DNA of 64,000 nucleotides, from the NCBI GenBank assembly GCA_036495425.1, contig DASXMW010000200.1:1-64000 (forward strand), read 5' to 3'. The DNA is from Bog-532 sp036495425 (GTDB lineage Bacteria; Actinomycetota; Actinomycetes; Streptosporangiales; Streptosporangiaceae). This document shows positions 55,536 to 64,000 of the stretch, one piece after another. The position numbers and the translations under genes were made by a program. Every line of letters begins with the position of its first letter. The stretch's first letter is position 1. Under the pieces are notes generated by a model. It was given only the letters and a program-made list of their open reading frames with translations, did not search any database and was not told the origin of the DNA.

Positions 55536-56762
55536 ATGAGCGAGGCGGAGGAGGCGGCCGGGCGCCCGCTGGCCGTGCTGACGCGCATGCGGGCGCGGCG
55601 GCGGGACGAGGCGCACCGGGTCTCGACCCCGCTGGAGTTGTTCTTCGACCTGTCGTTCGCGGCGGCGGTGGCGCAGGCCGGGCAGCAGCTGGTGCACGCG
55701 CTGGCCGCGGGCGAGCCGGGGCACGGGATCACCGGGTACCTGCTGGTGTTCTTCGCGATCTGGTGGGCCTGGGTCAATTTCACCTGGTTCGCGTCGGCCT
55801 ACGACACCGACGACGTGCCCTACCGGCTGGCCACGCTGGTGCAGATCACCGGGGTGCTGGTGCTGGCGGCCGGGGTGCCGCGGGCCTTCAGCCACGGCGA
55901 CTTCACGGTCGGGGTCACCGGGTACCTGATCATGCGGGTGGCGCTGACCCTGCAGTGGCTGCGTGCCGCCCGCGGCGAGACCGGGCGGGCCCGGACGGCG
56001 GCCCGGACCTACGCGGCGGGCCTGGTGGTGGTGGAGGCCGGGTGGGTGACCCTGCTCCTGCTGCCGGGGAACGCCTGGTGGTACGGCGTGGCGCCGCTGG
56101 CCCTGGCCGAGCTGGCCGTACCGGCGGTCGCGGAGCGGCTGCACGAAACCCCGTGGCATCCGGGTCACATCGCCGACCGGTACGGCGCGTTCACGATCAT
56201 CGTGCTCGGAGAGACCATCTCGGCCGCCACGGTGGCCGTCCAGTCGGCCCTGGACCGGGAGAAGGCCCTGGCCGAGCTGCTGCCGATCGCGTTCGGCGGG
56301 CTGGTCATCGTGTTCGCGGCGTTCTGGATCTACTTCGGGACCCCGGTCCACCAGTACCTGAGATCGGACCGGCAGGCGTTCGGGTGGGGCTACGGCCACT
56401 ACGTGATCTTCGGGTCGGCGGCGGCGATCGGCGCGGGCATCGAGGTGGCGGCCGAGCAGGTGACCCGGGAGTCGCACATCCCGGCCACCGCGGCCGCGCT
56501 GTCGGTGACCGTCCCCACCGCCCTGTACTACGTGGCCGTCTGGCTGGTCCACATCCGTCAATTCGAGCACGGCCTGGTGCAGCAGCTGGTCCTCCCGGTC
56601 AGTGCCACGCTGGTGCTGGCGGCCACAGTGGCCGGGCACTGGGCGGTGCCCCTGGCGGCCCTGGCCGCCGCGGCCGGGGTAGCCGTGAACATCACGCTGG
56701 CGGCGCGCGATCCGGAGCAGCCCATGACCGTTCGCGAAGGCGAGCGGACAATAGAGGAATGA
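55536..56762 (+). CDS. Low temperature requirement protein A (LtrA) family membrane protein
   Basis: A 408-residue membrane protein with about ten helices. The N-terminal box VSTPLELFFDLSFAAAVAQAG and the central HIADRYGAFTIIVLGETIS are the diagnostic LtrA motifs. The family takes its name from a Listeria low-temperature mutant; the molecular function is unknown, and transport is only suspected. Its stop overlaps the acyl-CoA dehydrogenase start by 4 nt, an unexpected coupling with a soluble enzyme. Confidence 0.9.
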   Translation: MSEAEEAAGRPLAVLTRMRARRRDEAHRVSTPLELFFDLSFAAAVAQAGQQLVHALAAGEPGHGITGYLLVFFAIWWAWVNFTWFASAYDTDDVPYRLATLVQITGVLVLAAGVPRAFSHGDFTVGVTGYLIMRVALTLQWLRAARGETGRARTAARTYAAGLVVVEAGWVTLLLLPGNAWWYGVAPLALAELAVPAVAERLHETPWHPGHIADRYGAFTIIVLGETISAATVAVQSALDREKALAELLPIAFGGLVIVFAAFWIYFGTPVHQYLRSDRQAFGWGYGHYVIFGSAAAIGAGIEVAAEQVTRESHIPATAAALSVTVPTALYYVAVWLVHIRQFEHGLVQQLVLPVSATLVLAATVAGHWAVPLAALAAAAGVAVNITLAARDPEQPMTVREGERTIEE

Positions 56763-57937
56763 CCACCACCGTCAGCCCCGACGACTTCCGTCTGATCCGG
56801 GACCAGGTCCGCGACTTCGTCCGGGCCAAGGTGGTGCCGCGCGAGCAGGAGATCGCCGACAGCGACGCCATCCCGGACGACCTGCGCAAGCTGGCCGGGC
56901 AGATGGGCCTGTTCGGCTACGCCATCCCGCAGGAGTGGGGCGGACTGGGCCTGGACCTGACCCAGGACGTCGAGCTGGCCATGGAGCTCGGCTACACCTC
57001 GCTGGCCCTGCGGTCGATGTTCGGCACCAACAACGGGATCGCGGGCCAGGTCCTGGTCCGGTTCGGCACCGACGAGCAGAAGGCCGAGTGGCTGGAGCGC
57101 ATCGCGTCCGGGGAGGTGGTGGCCTCGTTCGCGCTGACCGAGCCGGGCGCGGGCTCCAACCCGGCCGGGCTGCGCACCAGCGCGGTCCGCGATGGCGACG
57201 GCTGGGTCATCGACGGCCAGAAGCGGTTCATCACCAACGCGCCGCTGGCCGGGCTGTTCGTGGTGTTCGCCCGCACCCGGCCCCCCGGCTCTGGCGAACA
57301 CGGCAGGTCCGGGACCGGGATCGCGGTGTTCCTGGTCCCGGCCACCGCCCCGGGCCTGCGGGTGGGGCCGAAGGACCGCAAGATGGGCCAGGAGGGCGCC
57401 TGGACCGCGGACGTCACCTTCTCCCAGGTGCGGGTGGCCGCCTCCGCGCTGGTCGGCGGGGACGAGGAGGCCGGCTACCGGGCCGCCATGACCTCGCTGG
57501 CCCGGGGCCGGGTGCACATCGCGGCGCTGGCCGTGGGCACGGCCCAGCGGGCTCTGGACGAGTCGGTGGCCTACGCCGCCTCGGCCACCCAGGGTGGCGC
57601 CCCGATCGGGGACTTTCAGCTGGTCCAGGCGATGCTGGCCGACCAGCAGACCGGGGTGCTGGCGGGCCGGGCCCTGGTCCGCGAGACCGCGCAGCGCTAC
57701 GTCAGCGGGGAGGACACCCGGATCGGGCCGTCGGCGGCCAAGCTGTTCTGCACCGAGATGGCGGGCCAGGTGGCCGACGCCGCCGTGCAGATCCACGGCG
57801 GCACCGGCTACATGCGGGACGTGCCGGTCGAGCGCATCTACCGGGACGTGCGGCTGCTCCGCCTGTACGAGGGCACCAGCGAGGTCCAGCGCCTGATCAT
57901 CGGCGGCGGCCTGGTCCGGCAGGCTCGCCGTGGCTGA
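56759..57937 (+). CDS. Acyl-CoA dehydrogenase
   Basis: A 392-residue FAD enzyme. The flavin motif is FALTEPGAGSNPAGLRT, the second motif is DGQKRFITNAPLAG, and the catalytic loop is RLYEGTSEVQRLIIGG with Glu as the base. The protein ends QRLIIGGGLVRQARRG. It is distinct from the island enzyme at 24671. It is coupled to LtrA by an ATGA overlap. The last 50 nt reappear with 90 percent identity at 59211-59260, beyond the next gene, as an orphan tail of a second such gene. Confidence 0.93.
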   Translation: MTTTVSPDDFRLIRDQVRDFVRAKVVPREQEIADSDAIPDDLRKLAGQMGLFGYAIPQEWGGLGLDLTQDVELAMELGYTSLALRSMFGTNNGIAGQVLVRFGTDEQKAEWLERIASGEVVASFALTEPGAGSNPAGLRTSAVRDGDGWVIDGQKRFITNAPLAGLFVVFARTRPPGSGEHGRSGTGIAVFLVPATAPGLRVGPKDRKMGQEGAWTADVTFSQVRVAASALVGGDEEAGYRAAMTSLARGRVHIAALAVGTAQRALDESVAYAASATQGGAPIGDFQLVQAMLADQQTGVLAGRALVRETAQRYVSGEDTRIGPSAAKLFCTEMAGQVADAAVQIHGGTGYMRDVPVERIYRDVRLLRLYEGTSEVQRLIIGGGLVRQARRG

Positions 57938-57998
57938 GCGGGGCCTTCGACATGGGGCGGGCGGGGCGCTGGTGTGTGGGCTGGATGCTGATCCGGTC

Positions 57999-59135
57999 CT
58001 AACGGTGTTCAGCGACGGGGCTTAACTGGCCGGCGTTGCCGCTGGCCCGGGCGATGGCGGGCCGGGTGGGCAGGCCCGCGGCGCACCAGGCCTGGAACCC
58101 GCCGTCCAGATCGGTTACCTCGTGCAGGCCGAGGCGGCGCAGCGAGGTGGCGGCCAGTGAGGAGGCGTACCCTTGCGAGCACATCACGATCGCGCGGATG
58201 TCGGGCCGGGCCAGCGCCGGGATCTTGGCCTCGCTGCGCGGGTCGAGCCGCCACTCTAGGACGTTGCGGCCGATGATGATGGCTCCCGGCACCTCGCCCT
58301 CGGCGTTCCGCTGTTCCTGCGGCCGGATGTCCACCAGCACCGCGCCATCGGTGATGGCCGCAAACGCGGCTTCGGGCCGCAGCCGGGTCAGTCCGCTGCG
58401 CGCCTCGGCGAGTAGCTCGTCGATGCCGGGTGCGCTGCCGGGCAGGGCGTCGAAGGTCAACCGGGCCGCCGACGCGGTGGCCTGGGCCAGAGCGGTATCG
58501 GCGCCACCGCGGCCACGGGCGCCTTCGGGGCCGTCGATGGCCACCGTTTCGCGGGCGATCAGGCCATAGTCTGTGGCCGAGTAGTAGGTCATGGCCGACA
58601 GCGGCGGCGAGTAGGCGTGGATGCTGGTCGCGGAGGAGCCGCCGCCGTGCGCGACGTCGTGCACGTGGCCGGGGCCGAACGCCACCGCCTCGCCCAAGGA
58701 CAGCTGTCGGTGGGCCAGCCGGCGGCCGCTGGGCACCCGGTACTGCTCGATCAGGCTGCCGTCAGCGACCGCGAATGAGCCCGAGGATCCGCCGTGGTCA
58801 TGCCAGTCGGTATCCTGGCCGCGTTCCCAGGCCAGCAGCCACACGTCGCACGAGTTCGACCGGTGCAGGGGCAGGTACCAGCGCACGTCCGGGTCGTGCA
58901 CGACCAGATCGGCCCACAGCTCGCGGCAGGCCGACAGCGCGACGGTGATCGCCCGCAGCCGGGCCGGCGACAGCCGACCGCTGTGCGGCGCGAGATGGCG
59001 CAGCATCTCGGTGATCTGCTGCTGCCGCCCGGGACTGACACCCCAGCCGGGCTTGAGCCCCGTCCCCGAGCCGTCGTGATCGGCGGCACGCCGTCTCCCA
59101 GCATCAGTTCCCCCCGGCACGGCAGCGACGGACAT
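57999..59135 (-). CDS. Cysteine dioxygenase-rhodanese fusion
   Basis: A 378-residue fusion. Residues 40-180 are a cysteine-dioxygenase-type cupin: DTDWHDHGGSSGSF gives His112 and His114, and GPGHVHDVAH supplies the third His (157 or 159). Residues 250-355 are a rhodanese domain: VLVDIRPQEQRNAEG, PGAIIIGRN and the active-site loop CSQGYAS with Cys319. CDO-rhodanese fusions are known in bacteria and link cysteine oxidation with sulfane-sulfur handling. The ATG at 59135 has AGGAGG 4 nt upstream. The gene is on the opposite strand to the acyl-CoA dehydrogenase and lies between its 3' end and the orphan tail copy. Confidence 0.9.
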   Translation of the reverse strand: MSVAAVPGGTDAGRRRAADHDGSGTGLKPGWGVSPGRQQQITEMLRHLAPHSGRLSPARLRAITVALSACRELWADLVVHDPDVRWYLPLHRSNSCDVWLLAWERGQDTDWHDHGGSSGSFAVADGSLIEQYRVPSGRRLAHRQLSLGEAVAFGPGHVHDVAHGGGSSATSIHAYSPPLSAMTYYSATDYGLIARETVAIDGPEGARGRGGADTALAQATASAARLTFDALPGSAPGIDELLAEARSGLTRLRPEAAFAAITDGAVLVDIRPQEQRNAEGEVPGAIIIGRNVLEWRLDPRSEAKIPALARPDIRAIVMCSQGYASSLAATSLRRLGLHEVTDLDGGFQAWCAAGLPTRPAIARASGNAGQLSPVAEHR

Positions 59136-59210
59136 GCGACCTCCTGTCAGCTGACGGCCTCCCTGCTGGGCCACACCAGCATTATGCACCTCAGGAGCGG
59201 GCATTCCGGC

Positions 59211-59270
59211 GAGATCCAGCGCCTGATCATCGGGGGTGGACTGGTCCGGCAGGCTCGGCGCGGTACCTGA
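59211..59270 (+). pseudogene. Orphan 3' tail of an acyl-CoA dehydrogenase gene
   Basis: This stretch encodes EIQRLIIGGGLVRQARRGT and a stop, the same frame and nearly the same residues as the C-terminus of the gene at 56759. At DNA level 45 of 50 bases match 57881-57930, and four of the five differences are synonymous. Nothing upstream resembles the rest of the family. It is a remnant of a paralogous gene or of a duplication, now separated by the CDO-rhodanese gene. Confidence 0.8.
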
Positions 59271-59411
59271 CCTGCGCGGGGCAGGATCTTACGAAGGCGG
59301 GTCGCCGGAACGCTGGCTGGTCCTCGCTCGTTACCGTGCCAGTAGATTTTGGGCCAGTGGTCGACGGCCGGGTAGCTTACGGCCGAGTGGCAGTCTGGAA
59401 AGGGACACCCG

Positions 59412-60947
59412 ATGTTCAGGTCGCGAGGCAGCACCGTGGCCGGCAAGGCCGGCTACGCGGTGAGCTGCATCCTCGCGGCCTCGGTGCTGGTCCTGAGCGG
59501 CTTCGCCTACTACGTCAAGGACCAGGTCAACGCGATCGGCGGGTCGAACGTCATCTCCGGCGGCCCCGTCACCGGTGCGATGAACATCCTGATCATGGGC
59601 CTGGAGAGCCGGACCGACTACAACGGCAACATCCTCCCCGGCGGCCTGCTCCACGCCATGCACGCGGGCAGCAAGCAGGGAGTCGCCAACGGGGTCGGCG
59701 GCCAGGACACCAACACCCTGATCCTCATCCACATCTACGCGGGCGGGCAGAAAGCGGTCGGCGTCTCGATCCCGCGTGACAACTGGGTCACCTACCCCAA
59801 GGCCTACGACGGCCAGTCCCACGGGAAGATCGACCAGGCTTACGGCCTGGCCTGGGCCCAGAGCCTGAGCCAGACCAACAACACGAAGATCAGCAAGGAC
59901 CAGCGTTACCTGCAGGCCAACGAGGCGGGCCAGAGTGCCGCCATCGACACCGTGCAGTCCCTGACCGGCGTGCACGTCGACCACTTCGCCGAGGTCAACC
60001 TGGCCGGCTTCTACGAACTGGCTCATCAGTTCGGCGGCATCGAAGCCTGCCTGAAGTCGTGGAACAACGGCCAGAACCTGCACGACACCAACTCCGGCTT
60101 CGACGCGCCGCACGCCGGCTACCTGCACCTGGACGCGGCGCAGTCGCTGGCCTTCGTGCGCGAGCGGGACAACCTGCCCCACGGGGACCTGGACCGCACC
60201 CACCGGCAGCAGGCCGTGATCGACTACGTGATCTGGAAGCTGAAAAACGAGGGCATCATGAGCAGCATCGGCCAGCTCACCAGCCTGATCAACGTGGCCA
60301 AGAAGTTCGTGATCACCGACCAGGGCTGGCAGATCTTCAACTTCGCCAGCGACATGAAGAGCCTGACCGGGAAGAACCTGACCTTCAAGACCGCCCCGGT
60401 GATCACCACCGACGGCCACATGGGCGGGCAGACCGTGAACCTCATCGACCCGGCCCAGGTCAAGCATTTCGTCCAGAACACGTTCTACCCGCCGACGGCC
60501 ACGGCCCAGCCGGCCCCCACCGAATCGTCGCTGGCTCGCGGGGCCACCACCGTGGACGTGCTCAACGGCGGCGCCGCGTCCGGGCTGGCCGGCCAGATGT
60601 CGCAGGCCCTGACCGAGGCCGGCTACAAGATGGGCCAGATCGGCAACACCGCCGCCCACTCCGCCACCCAGGTCATCTACGGCACGGGCGGCCAGGCCAG
60701 CGCGCAGAAGATCGCGGACGCCTTCCAGGGGGTGACCGCGACCGCGAGTTCCGCCGTTCCAGCCGGGCACGTACAGCTCATCCTGGGTCCGGACGCGATC
60801 TCGGTGCCGCCTGGCCTCGGCACGGCGGCTTCCACCCCCACCGTCTCCCCCACGCCCAGCGGCACCCCGTCCACCAGCAACGGCGGGGCCGGGGGGACGG
60901 TGTCGGTCAAGGCCAACGCGCCTTACGGCATTCCCTGCGTGTACTAG
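59412..60947 (+). CDS. LytR-CpsA-Psr (LCP) family cell-wall ligase with LytR_C domain
   Basis: A 511-residue membrane-anchored protein. A single N-terminal helix (YAVSCILAASVLVLSGFAYY) is followed by an LCP domain with NILIMGLESRTD, DTNTLILIHIYAGGQKAVGVSIPRDNWV, LTGVHVDHFAEVNLAGFYEL and ERDNLPHGDLDRTHRQQ, the Asp/Arg residues of which bind Mg-pyrophosphate-lipid. Residues about 375-465 form the LytR_C domain (TTVDVLNGGAASGLAGQMSQ), then a Ser/Thr/Pro-rich tail. It probably attaches secondary polymers to peptidoglycan outside the cell. It is monocistronic. Confidence 0.93.
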   Translation: MFRSRGSTVAGKAGYAVSCILAASVLVLSGFAYYVKDQVNAIGGSNVISGGPVTGAMNILIMGLESRTDYNGNILPGGLLHAMHAGSKQGVANGVGGQDTNTLILIHIYAGGQKAVGVSIPRDNWVTYPKAYDGQSHGKIDQAYGLAWAQSLSQTNNTKISKDQRYLQANEAGQSAAIDTVQSLTGVHVDHFAEVNLAGFYELAHQFGGIEACLKSWNNGQNLHDTNSGFDAPHAGYLHLDAAQSLAFVRERDNLPHGDLDRTHRQQAVIDYVIWKLKNEGIMSSIGQLTSLINVAKKFVITDQGWQIFNFASDMKSLTGKNLTFKTAPVITTDGHMGGQTVNLIDPAQVKHFVQNTFYPPTATAQPAPTESSLARGATTVDVLNGGAASGLAGQMSQALTEAGYKMGQIGNTAAHSATQVIYGTGGQASAQKIADAFQGVTATASSAVPAGHVQLILGPDAISVPPGLGTAASTPTVSPTPSGTPSTSNGGAGGTVSVKANAPYGIPCVY

Positions 60948-61279
60948 CTGGCCCGGGCGCCCGGCCGGAGCGGGGCCATCAGGCTGACGTGTTCGGCGTC
61001 ACCCAGCCAGCGGGCCAGGGCCAGGCCGCCGTCGGCGAGGTCGAGTAGGGCACGATCAGGCCGAGCCGGGCCAGGCTCAGCCCGGCCGGCTGCTCGGCCG
61101 GACGCTGCTTGGCGGTGTTGACCGCCCCGGCGTCGGTCCCGACCACCACGTAGGCCAGGGGCGGGGCTACTAGCTCCGCTGGGTGCAACCGAGGACGAGA
61201 TCACCCGCGTGCTGGCCAACCTCGACACGTTCCTGGCCCAGGTCGGCCGCTTCTTGCTGTTATCAGGAAGTCTCGGGGG
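60948..61279 (-). pseudogene. No intact gene; possible degraded coding fragment on the minus strand
   Basis: On the minus strand a protein-like segment PPLAYVVVGTDAGAVNTAKQ to LARLGLIVPY (about 61170-61050) breaks off, and a second protein-like end DLADGGLALARWLGDAEHVS to a TAG at 60944-60946 continues in another frame. Together they look like the end of a frameshifted gene. I cannot assign a family. Near 61185-61255 the plus strand reads EDEITRVLANLDTFLAQVGR, perhaps another fragment. No operator or RNA is apparent. Confidence 0.25.
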
Positions 61280-62158
61280 TCAGGCGAAGACGATGGTGTG
61301 CTTGCCGTCGCGGATGACGCGGTCCTGGCTGTGCCAGCGGACGGCGCGGGTGAGGACGGCGCGCTCGATGTCGGCGCCGCGGCGCTGGAGGTCGGCGACG
61401 GTGTCGGCGTGGGTGACGCGGGCGACGTCCTGCTCGATGATCGGGCCGTCGTCCAGCTGCTCGGTGACGTAGTGGGCGGTGGCGCCGATCAGCTTGACCC
61501 CGCGCTCGCGGGCCCGGCTGTAGGGACCCGCGCCGACGAAGGCGGGCAGGAACGAGTGGTGGATGTTGATGATCGGCACCCCGACCTCGGCGATGAAGGG
61601 GCCGGACAGGATCTGCATGTAGCGGGCCAGGACGATGAAGTCGACGTTGCCCCGGAGCAGGCGCAGATGCTCGGCTTCGGCGGCGGACTTGTCCGGGCCG
61701 GCCGACGGCACGTGGAAGAAGGGGACCCCGAACCGGCGGACGGCGACCGAGTTATCCAGGTGGTTGGAGATGACCATGGCCACGCTGATCGGCAGTTCGC
61801 CGCGCTGGTGCCGCCACAGCAGGTCGAGCAGGCAGTGGTCCGACTTGGAGGCGAAGATCGCCACCCGCTGCGGCACGGACAGGTCGCGCAGGCGGAACTC
61901 CAGGTCGAAGTCCTCGGCCAGGGCCCGGGACAGGTCCTGCCCGATGTCCGGCAGCGCGGCGGTCAGGTGGTCCAGGCTGAATACCGTGCGCTGGAAGAAG
62001 GCGCCGCCGCGGGGGTCGCTGGAGTACTGGTCCAGGGACACGATGTTGGCCCCGTAGCGGGCCAGCACCGCGGTGACCGCGGCCACGATCCCGGGCCGGT
62101 CCTGGCCTTGCACGATCAACGAGGCCTGACGTTGATGCTGGTCGTTCGGCACGCTCAT
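61280..62158 (-). CDS. purU: Formyltetrahydrofolate deformylase
   Basis: A 292-residue PurU, which releases formate from 10-formyl-tetrahydrofolate and so supplies formate and balances one-carbon pools. An N-terminal ACT domain (ASLIVQGQDRPGIVAAVTAV) is followed by the transformylase fold with VAIFASKSDHCLLDLL, VDFIVLARYMQILS, the active-site IINIHHSFLPAF and GATAHYVTEQLDDGPIIEQ with Asn, His and Asp in place. The length is normal. ATG 62158 lies only 3 nt from GGAGG, while the GTG two codons later is 9 nt away and may be the true start. Confidence 0.95.
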   Translation of the reverse strand: MSVPNDQHQRQASLIVQGQDRPGIVAAVTAVLARYGANIVSLDQYSSDPRGGAFFQRTVFSLDHLTAALPDIGQDLSRALAEDFDLEFRLRDLSVPQRVAIFASKSDHCLLDLLWRHQRGELPISVAMVISNHLDNSVAVRRFGVPFFHVPSAGPDKSAAEAEHLRLLRGNVDFIVLARYMQILSGPFIAEVGVPIINIHHSFLPAFVGAGPYSRARERGVKLIGATAHYVTEQLDDGPIIEQDVARVTHADTVADLQRRGADIERAVLTRAVRWHSQDRVIRDGKHTIVFA

Positions 62159-62252
62159 CCCCCTCCGGTCACAACAGGTTAGTGACCGCTGACTACGTAC
62201 GGGGCCAATGTCGGCCCAATGCGTAGTCGCCGCCCTGGCGGCTGAGAACAAG

Positions 62253-62283
62253 AGCGGCCCGGGCCGCTGGGGCCCGGGCCGCT
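62253..62283 (-). terminator. Strong terminator hairpin after the exporter gene
   Basis: A perfect 13-bp stem (62253-62265 with 62271-62283) and a 5-nt loop lie 17 nt after the exporter stop on the minus strand. On that strand it is followed by a pyrimidine-rich CTTGTTCTC. Confidence 0.75.
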
Positions 62284-62300
62284 TAACGCGGGAGAAACGG

Positions 62301-63983
62301 TCAGTGCTCGCTGAGCCCGGTGTCCAGCGGGTCCAGCGCCTCGTGCGAGGCAGCCGGGGTGGCCGCGATCTCCGGCACCTCAGCCGCGGCCGGGTCGGCG
62401 GCCGGAGTGGTCGCCGGGGCCTCGTCGGCCTTGTCGCCGGTCCAGCGCTTCAGCTCCAGCTGGGGGATGAACCAGGTGGCGATGAAGGCCAGCGCCGCGA
62501 TCGGCACCGCGATCAGGAACACGGTCTGGATGGACTCGGCGTAGCCGGCCACAAAGCCGTTCCGGACCGCGGCCGACAGGTGGCTGAGCACCGCCGGGGT
62601 GACGTCCGCGCTGCTGAAGCCCTGGGGCAGCGAGACCCCGTGCAGGTGGCTGGTCAGGTTACCGATCAGCACGTTGGAGAAGATCGCGCCGAAGATCGCG
62701 GTCCCGAAGGAACCGCCGATCGACCGGAAGAACGTGGCCGCCGAGGTCGCGACGCCCAGCTCGCTGTGCGGCACGGCGTTCTGCACGATGGTGACCAGCA
62801 CCTGCATGACACCGCCGATGCCCGCGCCGAGCACGAACATGTAGACCGCGTCCTGCCAGGTGGCGGAGTGCACACCCATCAGCGACAGCAGGTACAGGCC
62901 CAGCGTCATCGCCGCGGCGCCGGCGATCGGGAAGACCCGGTACTTGCCGGTCCGCGAGATGATCTGGCCGGAGCCGATCGAGACGGCCAGCAGGCCGGCC
63001 ATCAGCGGGAGCAGGTACACCCCGGAAATCGTCGGCGAGATGCCCCGCACGACCTGGAAGAACGCCGGCAGGTAGGTGATCGCGCCGAACATCGCGAAGC
63101 CGACGATGAAACCGACCACGCTGGTGGTCGAGAAGGCCCGCAGCTTGAACAGGTGCAACGGCAGCACCGGTTCGGCCGCCTTGCGCTCGACCAGCAGGAA
63201 CACGCCGATCAGGACGACACCGGCCACACCCAGGATGTAGATGGGCAGCGAGGACCAGGCGTAGGTGCTGCCGCCCAGGCTGGTCAGCAGGATCAGCGAG
63301 GTCACGGCCAGCCCCAGCACCGCGGTACCGAGGTAGTCGATCTTGTGGTGCACCCGGCTCAGGTGACCGGGCACCTGGATGGCCACGACGACCAGCGCGA
63401 TCGCGCCGATCGGCACGTTGATGTAGAAGATCCAGCGCCAGGTCAGGTTGTCCACGAACACGCCGCCCAGCAGCGGGCCGATGATGGAGGTGACGCCGAA
63501 CACGGCGCCGAACAGGCCGACGTACTTGCCGCGCTCGCGGGGCGAGACGATGTCGCCGATGATGGCCTGGGCGCCGACCATCAGGCCACCGGCGCCGAGT
63601 CCCTGAATCGCGCGGAACAAGATCAGCATGAGCATGGAGCTGCTCAGCCCGGACAGGACGGAGCCGGCCAGGAAGATGACGATCGCGGCCTGGAAGAACG
63701 TCTTCCGGCCGTACTGGTCACCGAGCTTGCCCCACAGCGGCGTGGACACCGTGGTGGTCAGCAGGTAGGCGGTGATCACCCAGGCGATGTGCGATCCGCC
63801 CTTGAGGTCACCGACGATCGTCGGCAGCGCCGTGGACACGATCGTCTGGTCCAGGGCCGCGAGCAGCATGCCCAGCAGCAGCGCGCCGATAATCAGCAGG
63901 ACGCGGCGGTGGGCGAGCCCCGGCATGGCGCCGCCCGCCTCCGCCGGTGCCGCACCCGCGGGCGCGGGAGTGGCTGAAGCCAT
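62301..63983 (-). CDS. MFS drug exporter, DHA2 family (14 helices)
   Basis: A 560-residue membrane transporter of the EmrB/QacA type. The DHA2 motif LAALDQTIVSTALPTIVGDL lies in the first helix region; WGKLGDQYGRKTFF is motif A; LFRAIQGLGAGGLMVGAQAI and FGAVFGVTSIIGPLLGGVFV are motifs B and C. Fourteen helices and a long Pro/Ala-rich cytoplasmic tail are seen. It should export drugs or metabolites with protons. The ATG at 63983 has GAAAGG about 10 nt upstream. No regulator gene is visible before the window edge. Confidence 0.93.
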   Translation of the reverse strand: MASATPAPAGAAPAEAGGAMPGLAHRRVLLIIGALLLGMLLAALDQTIVSTALPTIVGDLKGGSHIAWVITAYLLTTTVSTPLWGKLGDQYGRKTFFQAAIVIFLAGSVLSGLSSSMLMLILFRAIQGLGAGGLMVGAQAIIGDIVSPRERGKYVGLFGAVFGVTSIIGPLLGGVFVDNLTWRWIFYINVPIGAIALVVVAIQVPGHLSRVHHKIDYLGTAVLGLAVTSLILLTSLGGSTYAWSSLPIYILGVAGVVLIGVFLLVERKAAEPVLPLHLFKLRAFSTTSVVGFIVGFAMFGAITYLPAFFQVVRGISPTISGVYLLPLMAGLLAVSIGSGQIISRTGKYRVFPIAGAAAMTLGLYLLSLMGVHSATWQDAVYMFVLGAGIGGVMQVLVTIVQNAVPHSELGVATSAATFFRSIGGSFGTAIFGAIFSNVLIGNLTSHLHGVSLPQGFSSADVTPAVLSHLSAAVRNGFVAGYAESIQTVFLIAVPIAALAFIATWFIPQLELKRWTGDKADEAPATTPAADPAAAEVPEIAATPAASHEALDPLDTGLSEH

Positions 63984-64000
63984 CAGTAGTTTTCCTTTCT

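Noticed and set aside
1..64000. Search by eye for transposases, integrases, tRNA genes, rRNA and CRISPR arrays
   Set aside because: None recognised. The short repeats found lack the regular repeat-spacer form of CRISPR, and no tRNA-like cloverleaf or CCA end was noticed; a covariance-model scan was not possible here.

Overview
The window is high-GC DNA with typical actinomycete signatures: GTG and TTG starts, 4-nt ATGA/GTGA gene overlaps, neighbouring F420-type LLM and PPOX enzymes, a SAV2177-type methyltransferase, a CDO-rhodanese fusion and an LCP-LytR_C protein. I infer a member of the Actinomycetes and cannot name the genus. No rRNA, tRNA, CRISPR array, transposase or phage gene was seen.

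Left part (1-9.1 kb): a rhamnoside-use locus. On the minus strand lie a large GH106-like glycosidase, a CUT1 sugar ABC transporter (two permeases and a lipoprotein binding protein) and the start of a GH78 alpha-L-rhamnosidase cut by the window edge. A divergent LacI regulator sits beside it, with LacI-type operators in the divergent intergene and before the transporter genes.

9.1-23.1 kb: mixed genes. These include a coupled pair of MutS-type ATPases, the first-transcribed intact and the second lacking its own stop and reading into antisense lacI; a membrane-OsmC fusion; F420-type and nitroreductase-type redox enzymes; a methyltransferase; an O-methyltransferase/EEP-phosphatase/P450 operon; a TetR gene; and a cytosolic BtuF-like protein.

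23.1-55.4 kb: a contiguous catabolic island of about 25 genes in about ten transcription units, with its own GntR/FCD regulator. Nearly every unit is preceded by an isolated AT-only block containing, or close to, the palindrome ATAT-N3-ATAT, which I propose as the island operator. The enzymes are three DxH amidohydrolases, a Rieske protein, two FMN alpha-hydroxyacid oxidases, a GMC/gluconate-2-dehydrogenase-type pair, an acyl-CoA dehydrogenase, an FAH-family hydrolase, a cyclase-family hydrolase, an SDR, a zinc alcohol dehydrogenase, SMP-30, NHL and PTE-like proteins, RraA-like and HpaI-like aldolases, a split 2-oxoacid dehydrogenase E1/E2 with unusual active-site residues, a ferredoxin, a NuoF-like reductase and a Liv-type ABC importer. 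Together they look like uptake of an organic acid, oxidation to keto or lactone intermediates, hydrolysis or decarboxylation, aldol cleavage and oxidative decarboxylation to an acyl-CoA. The substrate cannot be read from the sequence and I recognise no described pathway with this gene set.

55.5-64 kb: an LtrA-like membrane protein coupled to a second acyl-CoA dehydrogenase, a CDO-rhodanese fusion followed by the orphan 3' tail of another acyl-CoA dehydrogenase, an LCP cell-wall ligase, PurU and a DHA2 drug exporter.
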